A stretch of 8,042 nucleotides of DNA, taken from assembly GCA_013044465.1 (NCBI GenBank), contig JABEUL010000042.1:1-8042 (forward strand). Direction: 5' to 3'. The notes below the pieces were generated by a model. That model made no database searches, was not told the DNA's origin, and saw nothing but the letters and a program-made list of their open reading frames with translations. This DNA is from Acidimicrobiales bacterium. GTDB lineage: Bacteria > Actinomycetota > Acidimicrobiia > Acidimicrobiales > JABEUL01. Of this stretch, positions 1 through 5,916 are shown piece by piece (position 1 is the stretch's first letter; each line of letters begins with the position of its first letter). A program made the position numbers and the translations under genes.

Positions 1-22
1 CTACACATACAACGGAACACGC

Positions 23-364
23 CTAACCGCTCGTCGCCGTAAAAGAATAACAACCGCTTAGTTTAGCGGTGAGCCCTAAGAATGCATAATCTATAACGAC
101 GTTTTTCTTTTTGCCAATTATCCCGACATTAATGATCTCTCTAAAGATGAGTGGGTTAGCAACGCCAACTACGGCATCTACTAGGATAAGTACCAGAAAA
201 ATCACCAGAATCTTGTAGTAGGGTGCCGCGGTTTTAAGCATCCTTTTAGCCGTTCCGGCCTTAATGGTCTTCCTAGTTACAGATGAATCCCTTCTAAAAG
301 ATCGAAGTGTATTCCCGTACGGGGAACCACCCATTCCGCCCATCGGCCCTCTGCCCATGCCCAA
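23..364 (-). pseudogene. N-terminal fragment of an ABC exporter (fused permease/ATPase family)
   Basis: The 113 residues resemble the start of actinobacterial single-chain ABC exporters: a Gly/Met-rich leader (residues 1-14, MGMGRGPMGGMGGS), a basic linker containing TAKRMLKTAAPYYK (38-51), and a first membrane helix at about 51-72, followed by the family-like stretch ANPLIFREIINVGI (69-82). Full family members are roughly 600 residues with six helices and an ATPase domain. Here the frame stops at 23-25, and residues 101-113 (KLSGCYSFTATSG) do not look like the expected second helix. Resemblance therefore ends near position 64. The start is TTG at 364-362: AAGGAG (378-373) lies eight bases upstream, while the first ATG (358-356) would be 14 bases away. 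The gene diverges from the diguanylate cyclase gene at 447. It may be a broken gene, a recombination junction, a frameshift or an assembly-edge artefact, and the rest lies outside the window. The transported substrate cannot be predicted. Confidence 0.7.
53..70. repeat. Short hairpin at the point where the ABC exporter loses resemblance
   Basis: ACCGCT (53-58) and AGCGGT (65-70) form a perfect 6-bp inverted repeat around a 6-base loop. A further copy of AACCGCT occurs as a direct repeat at 25-31. The hairpin coincides with the position (about 64) where the ABC exporter reading frame stops resembling its family. It also spans the stop codon (59-61) of a short plus-strand open frame entering from the window edge (2-61). 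There is no T-run after it, so it is not a convincing terminator by itself. Confidence 0.45.
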
Positions 365-372
365 TTTTTTAA

Positions 373-378
373 CTCCTT
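373..378 (-). promoter_or_regulatory. Shine-Dalgarno for the ABC exporter, selecting a TTG start
   Basis: On the minus strand AAGGAG lies eight bases before TTG (364-362) and fourteen before the first ATG (358-356). Optimal spacing therefore selects the TTG start. Confidence 0.65.
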
Positions 379-434
379 AGTATTATTCCCATACTGAATT
401 ATCACGAATCACCATACGGGGTCTCAAACGCGCC

Positions 435-446
435 TAGCGTTAGAAT
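435..446 (+). promoter_or_regulatory. Candidate leaderless -10 element of the diguanylate cyclase gene
   Basis: TAGCGT (435-440) fits the actinobacterial -10 pattern TANNNT and is followed by exactly six bases before the GTG start at 447. Transcription would thus begin on or beside the start codon. No Shine-Dalgarno sequence is visible. A second TANNNT hexamer, TAGAAT (441-446), directly abuts the start and is too close to serve it. No clear -35 box is seen. The 82-base gap also carries the upstream region of the divergent ABC exporter gene. Confidence 0.5.
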
Positions 447-1910
447 GTGCCTCTTCTTGCGCAGCTTAAAGTCTCACGGAATGAGTTGAATACATCACAA
501 TTCCTATTAGGAGCCATAGTAGCCATTATTGGCTTCTCAGCGGTCATGCCTGCGATTTTTGTAATGTTTGTTGTAAAACCAGATCACTTGCGAGTTGGGT
601 ACTTTGATGCGATGGTAGTAGCAACTTTGACAGTGGTCACTTTTTCTGTAGTGCAGTTATATCAATTGAGAAAAGGCAGCGGGATGTTTATTACCCCCCC
701 TATGCTTTTTATTTTAGCATCTATCGCCACTTTTGCCACTGGGTTTATGGAAGCCGCTGATGGCGGACCCCACTTGATATTTGTGCCGATTCTTTTTTTA
801 AATGTTCTCTATTTTTTCGTGGTGGGCAATGCGTGGATGCGAATTGGGGGAGGAATCGTAACTTGTTTGGTGTATTCATGGTGCGTCTATGAGTCTGGCC
901 TGCGAGGATCTTCATATCTTGCGGCCCTCATCGTGGGAATAACCGTAATTAGTCTTGCTCAGTTAATGATCTTTCCCATTTGGGCAAATCAAAATAGAAA
1001 TATTAAACTTCTCTCGCTCCAGAGAAGAATTGTGGAAATAGCTGGCGAGACTCCCACTACAGAACAGTCATTGGAGATTACCCTTCCTCTTCTCTCTCGG
1101 CTGCTTCCTATTCGTCGGGCAGTGGCGGTGGCAGTTGACAACGATGGCGATCTACAGTCTGTGCTGGCGGCGTGGCCAGTAAAGGATCCCGGGGATTTGG
1201 CGTTAGGGGGAACCAAGGAAGCTATTCGGGCTCGACTTGAAGGAGTGCCAATTATCGCCGATAGTAAATGTTGGTTTTTGGGTGGATTTGCTGGTTCTGC
1301 AACTGTAATTATTGTGCTGGAATTTGGGAAAGTTTCTTGGCTCGCCAAGTTTTCCTTGGAAGACACTATTAAAGCCATTCACCCTTCCTTTTTGGGATTA
1401 ACTGCCAGACGAGCACATATTGAGTTGCTTGAATTTTTGAGCCAGACTGATCCTTTGACTGGGATTCCAAACAGAAGAGTTATTTTCGATAACTTAAACG
1501 GAGAGATAGAAAGGGCGAGGCGGTCGGAAAAACCATTAAGTGTGGCAATGTTGGACCTAGATCACTTCAAAATATTTAATGATACTTTCGGACACGTTGC
1601 AGGAGACAAGGCACTTTCTGCAATAGTCGACGTGTGGCAAGCGCGAGTCAGAGCTCAAGATACCCTTGGCCGTTATGGGGGAGAAGAATTTACCCTTATC
1701 ATGCCAGAAACTGATACCCAAGGAGCGGTTTTGGTTTTAGATGAGTTGCGTAAATTGACCGATAAGCTCAATCTAGAGGCCAAGATTACAGCGTCAGCTG
1801 GAGTGGCTACTTGGAACAAATTGGAGGATGTTCCTACTTTTCTCGATAGGGCTGATCAAGCCTTATACAACGCCAAAAGAAGGGGCAGAAACAGGGTTGA
1901 ATATCTTTAA
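447..1910 (+). CDS. Membrane-anchored diguanylate cyclase (six-TM sensor, GAF-like linker, GGDEF)
   Basis: A 487-residue protein predicted to make c-di-GMP from two GTP at the inner face of the membrane. Six hydrophobic helices are visible at about 19-43, 54-74, 82-102, 109-128, 133-150 and 157-178. They are followed by a region (about 185-330) whose alternating strands resemble a degenerate GAF-type domain. The C-terminal GGDEF domain (about 330-487) has DPLTGIPNRR (335-344), the metal/substrate motif DLDHFK (370-375) and the active-site GGEEF (411-415). RAQD (402-405) lies five residues before GGEEF and fits the RxxD product-inhibition site, so enzyme activity and feedback control both look intact. 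No EAL phosphodiesterase domain is fused. The start is GTG 447, chosen because it precedes the first helix and follows a leaderless-type -10 box. An ATG at 445 is out of frame. The signal sensed is unknown, and the six-helix part matches no sensor domain I can name with certainty. Confidence 0.93.
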   Translation: MPLLAQLKVSRNELNTSQFLLGAIVAIIGFSAVMPAIFVMFVVKPDHLRVGYFDAMVVATLTVVTFSVVQLYQLRKGSGMFITPPMLFILASIATFATGFMEAADGGPHLIFVPILFLNVLYFFVVGNAWMRIGGGIVTCLVYSWCVYESGLRGSSYLAALIVGITVISLAQLMIFPIWANQNRNIKLLSLQRRIVEIAGETPTTEQSLEITLPLLSRLLPIRRAVAVAVDNDGDLQSVLAAWPVKDPGDLALGGTKEAIRARLEGVPIIADSKCWFLGGFAGSATVIIVLEFGKVSWLAKFSLEDTIKAIHPSFLGLTARRAHIELLEFLSQTDPLTGIPNRRVIFDNLNGEIERARRSEKPLSVAMLDLDHFKIFNDTFGHVAGDKALSAIVDVWQARVRAQDTLGRYGGEEFTLIMPETDTQGAVLVLDELRKLTDKLNLEAKITASAGVATWNKLEDVPTFLDRADQALYNAKRRGRNRVEYL

Positions 1911-1962
1911 TACGCTGGCATTTGTTCCGGCAGTAAAAGAATTAAAAGCAGATTAAAGTTTG

Positions 1963-1992
1963 TTAGCTCTATGCATTGGAGTTAGGTTTTTT
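1963..1992 (+). terminator. Candidate intrinsic terminator after the diguanylate cyclase gene
   Basis: TTAGCTC (1963-1969) pairs with GAGTTAG (1979-1985) with two G-T wobbles around a nine-base loop. Six T residues follow at 1987-1992. The stem is weak, but its position in the 122-base gap between two same-strand genes fits a factor-independent terminator. The rest of that gap holds only the -10 element of the next gene. Confidence 0.4.
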
Positions 1993-2020
1993 GTGGAGTC
2001 ATACGATGGGAGCTTTCTAG

Positions 2021-2026
2021 TAATCT
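2021..2026 (+). promoter_or_regulatory. Candidate leaderless -10 element of the two-gene membrane pair
   Basis: TAATCT matches TANNNT and is separated by six bases from the GTG start at 2033, so the predicted transcript begins at the start codon. The AGG at 2029-2031 is too close to the start to act as a Shine-Dalgarno. No convincing -35 box is seen. Confidence 0.5.
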
Positions 2027-2032
2027 TTAGGT

Positions 2033-2410
2033 GTGTCAGCTAATAAAAGAGTTGCCGACTGGACTTCAGCAAGGGCTAAGTGGGCCCATCTAACTGTGAT
2101 TCTTCTCGTGCCAACATTTATGGCCCTTGGTTGGTGGCAGCTAAATAGAGCACTTTCTGGCAATACATTGAGCTGGGCTTATACCTTTGAGTGGCCCATA
2201 TTTGCCGGATATGCCATATTTCTTTGGTGGCATATTGTTCATGATGATCCAACAATCTATGAACCCAAGAACTTCGAACCTGAAGAGAATCAAACGCCAA
2301 ATAAACCTAGCGAGGATAGTGACCAGGATGAAGAAATGGATCCTGAACTGGTTGCCTACAATGAGTACCTAGCAGAATTAGCGGTAAATGGCAGAGAAAA
2401 ACGATGGTAA
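2033..2410 (+). CDS. Small two-TM membrane protein with acidic C-terminal tail (conserved actinobacterial family)
   Basis: A 125-residue protein of unknown function. Two hydrophobic segments lie at about 18-37 (containing ALGWWQLNRALSGN, 31-44) and 47-68 (containing FEWPIFAGYAIFLWWH). A hydrophilic, strongly acidic tail (71-103) follows, ending in DPELVAYNEYLAEL (103-116). From memory of the family, the ALGWWQ..RA.SGN.LS segment and the terminal DPEL.AYN.YLA.L motif recur in small actinobacterial membrane proteins encoded beside DUF3817 genes. Some carry a misleading 'glucitol operon regulator' label, and nothing here suggests DNA binding. The gene starts with GTG 2033 after a leaderless-type -10 box. 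Its last seven bases overlap the start of the DUF3817 gene, so the two are almost certainly cotranscribed and probably translationally coupled. Confidence 0.8.
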   Translation: MSANKRVADWTSARAKWAHLTVILLVPTFMALGWWQLNRALSGNTLSWAYTFEWPIFAGYAIFLWWHIVHDDPTIYEPKNFEPEENQTPNKPSEDSDQDEEMDPELVAYNEYLAELAVNGREKRW

Positions 2411-2799
2411 AAATGGAAAAAGATAAAAGTAACGAAGAGCTAGTAGGGGAGCTACTGAGCGATCATGTTAAGGGAGTTAGTGGAGCTTTGTTCAGATATC
2501 GTATTTTGGCTTTTATAGTTGGAGTTGGTCTCTGCGTTTTAGTTTTTGTAGGCATGCCACTCCAATATTTTGCTCATACCAAAGTCGTGGTTGCAATAGT
2601 TGGGCCGATTCATGGATTTGTTTATATTGTCTATTTGGCGGCAGCCTTTGACCTATTCCGGAGAAGAAGGTGGTCCATTTGGCAGCTGTTACAACCTATT
2701 CTTGCAGGTCTAGTGCCAGGTGTGGCATTTGTCGTGGAGCACCTGACAACTAAAAGGGTAAAAGCTGAGCTAGTAAGCGAGCACTTGGCCAAAGCGTAG
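2404..2799 (+). CDS. DUF3817 family integral membrane protein
   Basis: A 131-residue protein with three membrane helices (about 34-53, 61-84 and 93-113) and short basic loops such as RRRR (86-89). The pattern fits DUF3817, a mainly actinobacterial membrane family: RYRILAFIVG early, GPIHGFVYIVY with a membrane-embedded histidine at 70 in the second helix, and a Glu-His pair (112-113) at the end of the third. The function of the family is not established. The start at ATG 2404 overlaps the previous gene by seven bases (stop 2408-2410). ATG 2413 is an alternative start that would leave a 2-base gap. The purine-rich GGCAGAGAAAA just upstream may act as a weak ribosome-binding site within the upstream gene. 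The histidine and the Glu-His pair are the residues most likely to matter. Confidence 0.85.
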   Translation: MVKMEKDKSNEELVGELLSDHVKGVSGALFRYRILAFIVGVGLCVLVFVGMPLQYFAHTKVVVAIVGPIHGFVYIVYLAAAFDLFRRRRWSIWQLLQPILAGLVPGVAFVVEHLTTKRVKAELVSEHLAKA

Positions 2800-2922
2800 A
2801 TCTGGCTAACTACTACCAAATGAAATATGAATTATCCAGCTTTATCACTAGAGCAGTCAAACATGCCTAGTATCTGATCATGTCTTTGCACAGAAACATT
2901 GAGGTAACTGGGATCAAATGAA

Positions 2923-3792
2923 ATGAAGTGGCACCAGCATTTTGTGATCTTTTATTCTGTTTTAGGTGCAGCCAGCTACGGTTTTGCTGCCGTTTTGCAA
3001 CACAAGGCAGCCTCAAGTGAAGCCCCCGAGTTGACTATGAAACTTGGACTGCTCTGGTCGCTACTGAAAAAGCCAATCTGGTTGATGGCAAATGTATTAG
3101 ACGCTCTAGGGTTTGTTTTTCAGTTTTTGGCTCTCAGAAGAGGTGAGTTGGCCATTGTTGAGCCAATACTTGTAATGAGCCTCGTTTTCGCTTTGGCCGG
3201 GGCTTCAATAATAAGACGGGGAAAGCCACCACTGAGCGATACCGTCTCTGCGGTGGTCGTAACTTTAGGGGTTGGGGTGTTCCTAGATGCGGCTCGCCCA
3301 ACTCAGGTTATCCATAGGGTTCACCCTCTTGGGTGGGCAACACTAACTATTTTGACAGCACTACTGACAATAGTTGGAGTGATTCTTTCCAGAGGTGGTT
3401 CTCCAAAAAGAGCCGCTATATGCTTAGCTGCGGCTTCTGGATTTGATCTCGGTTACATGGCTTCGATGGCGGCTCTAACTGGGAAAATTGTCAATCATGG
3501 GGTTATTCACACTCTCTCGACAGGCGCACCATACGCTCTGGCATTGTCAGGATTCTTGAGCATACTTTTGGTGCAAAGTGCCTTTCAAGCAGGTCCTTTG
3601 CGATTTTCCCTTCCACTGATATCTGTAATGCAACCCGTAATAGGGATGACAATTGGAGAGTTACTTTTGGGCCAGAGGGTGAACTTCCATGGAATAGCTC
3701 CACTTTTGGAAGTAGTGGGCTTAGCGGTCATGACCGCAGGCGTGATATTTCTGGCACGCGGAACTGTTGGGGAAACCATGGGAAGTAGTTAA
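2923..3792 (+). CDS. DMT superfamily permease (EamA/NIPA-like)
   Basis: A 289-residue membrane protein with about nine hydrophobic helices (6-26, 52-71, 77-97, 106-123, 137-156, 163-183, 203-223, 227-249, 257-278). It shows the two-fold repeat typical of drug/metabolite transporters. The half-repeat signatures are FQFLALRRGELAIVEPILVM (66-85) and SAFQAGPLRFSLPLISVMQP (219-238). In each, a small-residue-rich helix is followed by a proline kink. QHKAA (26-30) at the end of helix 1 resembles the NIPA/EamA branch. The substrate cannot be read from sequence. A lipid-linked precursor, a metabolite or Mg2+ are all possible, and proximity to three glycosyltransferases weakly favours an envelope role. 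The start is ATG 2923; GAGG at 2901-2904 is 18 bases upstream, which is long. An overlapping ATG AAA TGA mini-frame (2918-2926) ends within the start codon. The stop lies 20 bases before the next gene. Confidence 0.87.
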   Translation: MKWHQHFVIFYSVLGAASYGFAAVLQHKAASSEAPELTMKLGLLWSLLKKPIWLMANVLDALGFVFQFLALRRGELAIVEPILVMSLVFALAGASIIRRGKPPLSDTVSAVVVTLGVGVFLDAARPTQVIHRVHPLGWATLTILTALLTIVGVILSRGGSPKRAAICLAAASGFDLGYMASMAALTGKIVNHGVIHTLSTGAPYALALSGFLSILLVQSAFQAGPLRFSLPLISVMQPVIGMTIGELLLGQRVNFHGIAPLLEVVGLAVMTAGVIFLARGTVGETMGSS

Positions 3793-3800
3793 TTGCAAAG

Positions 3801-3806
3801 TATAAT
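3801..3806 (+). promoter_or_regulatory. Consensus TATAAT -10 element for a leaderless glycosyltransferase transcript
   Basis: A perfect TATAAT lies in the 20-base gap after the permease gene and is followed by exactly six bases before GTG 3813. No Shine-Dalgarno is present. It would let the first glycosyltransferase be transcribed independently of the permease and without a 5' leader. A -35 match is not evident. Confidence 0.6.
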
Positions 3807-3812
3807 TTGTAG

Positions 3813-4682
3813 GTGACCACCAATAGCATCTCCGTAGGGATCGTAACCTACCGAACGTCACTCGAATACCTTAAAAGATGTCTGAGATCAATTGCATTCC
3901 AAAGCGCGCTCGACTCTGTGTGTAGCGTACTAATTCGCGACAACGATAACGGTTTTGACCAGGAGATTATAGAGCAAGCAATTACGGCTTCCGGGTTAGA
4001 CAAAGACCTGGTGAAAGTAATCAACGGTGACAATATTGGATTTGGAGCGGCACAAAATGAGCTTATGAAACTCTCTTTTGACAAAGGCGCATCAGCACAC
4101 TTATGCCTTAATCCAGACGCGGCGCTCCATCCAAAGTCCATCGAAGCTGTACTGGAATTTGCAAAGAACAAGAAGTTCCTTGGAATATTTGAAATGGAGC
4201 AGTTTCCAGTTCCCCACCCTAAAGTGGCGGATCCATTCACTTTTGAGACTCCCTGGTGCTCAGGATGTTCACTTTTAATACCCTCTGGAGTATATGAAAC
4301 CACTAAGGGCTTTGATGAGTCTTTCTGGCTCTACTGTGAAGACGTGGATCTTTCGTGGCGGGTAAAAGCTGAAGGGTTACACTGCTATTTAGTAAAGGAT
4401 GCACTGGTATCCCACTTTGTCCATGCAAGGTCAAACGACTCTCAAGAAGATCAATTAAGGGCACTTCCCTTATTGTTGGCGGCAAAACATTTAGCTGATA
4501 AGTGGGGCTCCCCGAAGTTCTCTAAAGATATGGCTAAAGAGTATGAGAGAAGATCTGGTGTATCCATTGATTCAGATTCTCTAAAGGGCGAGCAAAAACT
4601 AAGCCCAAGCTCACTTCTAAAAGCTCAGCCCGACTTCTCCCACATGCTGGTGTTCTCGCCTTCAACTTGGATTGAAGGGTAG
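3813..4682 (+). CDS. Family 2 glycosyltransferase, rhamnosyltransferase-like
   Basis: A 289-residue cytoplasmic GT-A enzyme. Visible motifs in order are: the opening strand ISVGIVTYRTSLEYLKRCL (6-24), the nucleotide-sugar region IRDNDNGF (41-48), NIGFGAAQN (74-82), the metal-binding DXD equivalent LNPDA (99-103), an acceptor-side loop with WCSGCSLLIP (148-157), and FWLYCEDVDLSWR (171-183), which carries the likely catalytic acid pair E176/D177. NIGFGAAQN, NPDA and ED.DLSWR together are characteristic of GT2 rhamnosyltransferases of the WbbL/RfbF type, so a deoxyhexose donor such as dTDP-rhamnose is the best guess, but donor and acceptor are not proven. The last ~70 residues form a hydrophilic tail without membrane segments. 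The start is GTG 3813, supported by the TATAAT box. The gene is first in a row of three glycosyltransferases. Confidence 0.88.
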   Translation: MTTNSISVGIVTYRTSLEYLKRCLRSIAFQSALDSVCSVLIRDNDNGFDQEIIEQAITASGLDKDLVKVINGDNIGFGAAQNELMKLSFDKGASAHLCLNPDAALHPKSIEAVLEFAKNKKFLGIFEMEQFPVPHPKVADPFTFETPWCSGCSLLIPSGVYETTKGFDESFWLYCEDVDLSWRVKAEGLHCYLVKDALVSHFVHARSNDSQEDQLRALPLLLAAKHLADKWGSPKFSKDMAKEYERRSGVSIDSDSLKGEQKLSPSSLLKAQPDFSHMLVFSPSTWIEG

Positions 4683-4724
4683 TCCAATGATACCTAAGTG
4701 CAACAAATTCAGCTCAATTAGCCC

Positions 4725-4732
4725 GAGGGAGA
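4725..4732 (+). promoter_or_regulatory. Shine-Dalgarno supporting a TTG start
   Basis: GAGGGAGA, with its core ending about six bases before TTG 4738, is the best ribosome-binding site on the plus strand of the window. The first in-frame ATG lies at residue 83, inside the catalytic domain, so it cannot be the start. The remainder of the 55-base gap shows no promoter or terminator. Confidence 0.7.
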
Positions 4733-4737
4733 TCTGA

Positions 4738-5841
4738 TTGAGACCAAATATCACAGTTGTTACAAGGACCCAGCCTGGACGAGAATCATTTTTAGATGCA
4801 GCTCTTTTTAGCCTTTCATCTCAGCTGCTCGTGCCCGAGGAAGTACTAGTAGTTGCCCACGTTACCTCGAGCGGACCCTTTGTAGAGCTTGAGAATTTGG
4901 TTAGCGCTTACAAACCTCACTTTAACTCGATTCAGCTTTTGACACATTCCTTCGAAGGAGATGGGAGAACAGTATCTCTGAATATGGGCCTCGATAAAGC
5001 TACTGGGAAATACCTTTCGTTTTTGGACGATGACGATGTTTTCTACGAGCATCATTTCAGCTCGCTTGTCCAAGCTTTAGAAAAAAATGATAATGCATGG
5101 GTATATTCAAATGTAGTGAGAGCAGGATATGGTCCTGATGGCAATAGCTACTCCCTGAGAGAGAGAAGCCAACCATTCAAGCGGAGCGGTTATTCATTCT
5201 TGGATCACTTATACGAGAACTTCATTCCAATTCATTCCTTCATCCTGGATCGTGATAAATGTCCCTTTGAGGCCAGATTTAACGAGAATTTAGTCCGTGT
5301 TGAAGACTACGAATTCTTGCTGCGCTTAGCTTCGAAATCACCACCTATTTATCTTGATGAAACAACTGCAGAGTATAGAATTCGGTTGGATGGAACGAAC
5401 TCCGTACTAGATGGTTCAAGTGGAATGCCTTTTGAAGAGTTCATGGCGAAGCGTGAAATATGGGTTAAAAGTAACTATATTCTCGACCAAGTCAGGAAAG
5501 AAATTGTCGGCTGGTGGGCACCTGAGCTCAGAGAGGTAACAGAGAAGTTGGGTAGAGTCGCAGATTACCTATCGACAACTGACCTAAAGAAGCGGATGGA
5601 GGAAGAGAAAAAGGCGCAAGTAATGGTGGATGAAATTTGGTCTTCTACTTCTTGGAGAGTTACGGCTCCAATTAGATTTGTCGGAAGCATAGCCAAAAGA
5701 AGTCCTATTCCGAGGAAGCCAAAAGTTCATTCTCTTAAGGACGGCCACGAAGTAGTCAACGAGATTAAGTCATCTTTTTCATGGAAAATTACAGCGCCAC
5801 TGCGAAGAGTGAAAGATGCCAAATTAGAGAAGCAGCGTTAG
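4738..5841 (+). CDS. Family 2 glycosyltransferase with two C-terminal SW(R/K)xTAPxR motifs
   Basis: A 367-residue protein with a GT-A catalytic domain at about 1-230. Motifs are the first strand NITVVTRTQPGRESFLDAAL (4-23), SLNMGLDKATGKYLSFLDDDD (80-100) with the DXD metal site in D97-D100, and VEDYEFLLRL (188-197) with the probable catalytic acids. After a helical, charged stretch (about 255-300, possibly coiled coil), two copies of one motif follow: SSTSWRVTAPIR (302-313) and SSFSWKITAPLR (345-356), 43 residues apart, each preceded by a V-acidic/N-E-I segment. Such SW(R/K)xTxPLR motifs recur in C-terminal tails of bacterial polysaccharide glycosyltransferases. I infer a docking or membrane-association role. 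There is no membrane helix. The TTG start is fixed by a strong Shine-Dalgarno. It lies between two other glycosyltransferase genes and probably acts on the same glycan; the donor sugar is unknown. Confidence 0.87.
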   Translation: MRPNITVVTRTQPGRESFLDAALFSLSSQLLVPEEVLVVAHVTSSGPFVELENLVSAYKPHFNSIQLLTHSFEGDGRTVSLNMGLDKATGKYLSFLDDDDVFYEHHFSSLVQALEKNDNAWVYSNVVRAGYGPDGNSYSLRERSQPFKRSGYSFLDHLYENFIPIHSFILDRDKCPFEARFNENLVRVEDYEFLLRLASKSPPIYLDETTAEYRIRLDGTNSVLDGSSGMPFEEFMAKREIWVKSNYILDQVRKEIVGWWAPELREVTEKLGRVADYLSTTDLKKRMEEEKKAQVMVDEIWSSTSWRVTAPIRFVGSIAKRSPIPRKPKVHSLKDGHEVVNEIKSSFSWKITAPLRRVKDAKLEKQR

Positions 5842-5885
5842 GGATTTCTTTTTAAAATGCATAATTTATTCTCCCCACAAAATGT

Positions 5886-5898
5886 ATCTCCAAGAGAT
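5886..5898 (+). repeat. Inverted repeat ATCTC-CAA-GAGAT upstream of the third glycosyltransferase
   Basis: A perfect 5-bp inverted repeat with a 3-base centre ends six bases before the candidate -10 box at 5905-5910, where a -35 element or operator would lie. It could be a regulator-binding site. It is short enough to be chance. Confidence 0.3.
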
Positions 5899-5904
5899 TT
5901 CCGA

Positions 5905-5910
5905 TAGGAT
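5905..5910 (+). promoter_or_regulatory. Candidate leaderless -10 element of the third glycosyltransferase
   Basis: TAGGAT matches TANNNT and is followed by exactly six bases before ATG 5917. The AGGA inside it (5906-5909) could instead act as a partial Shine-Dalgarno with a seven-base spacing, so this case is more ambiguous than those at 2021 and 3801. Confidence 0.45.
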
Positions 5911-5916
5911 TTCCAA

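Noticed and set aside
21..70. Integron attC-like site (GCCTAAC at 21-27 fits the R-box consensus)
   Set aside because: The partner box GTTTAGC at 61-67 breaks the consensus, the inner L boxes are not complementary, and the surrounding genes are not arranged as cassettes.
312..321. 10-bp palindrome CCCGTACGGG
   Set aside because: It lies inside the exporter coding sequence and is short; nothing nearby suggests an operator.
989..1378. 129-residue minus-strand open frame
   Set aside because: It lies wholly inside the diguanylate cyclase gene, has low-complexity Ser/Arg/Pro content and no recognisable domain; it is a shadow frame.
2187..2372. Small ORFs overlapping the two-TM gene on either strand
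   Set aside because: They have no Shine-Dalgarno, no family resemblance, and are covered by a gene with clear membrane and tail motifs.
2800..2922. Promoter TAGTAT (2868-2873) for the permease
   Set aside because: It fits a -10 hexamer but has no matching -35 and is not at the leaderless spacing; it is too weak to list as a feature.
3848..4303. 151-residue minus-strand open frame
   Set aside because: It is fully overlapped by the well-supported rhamnosyltransferase-like gene on the other strand and has no family features.
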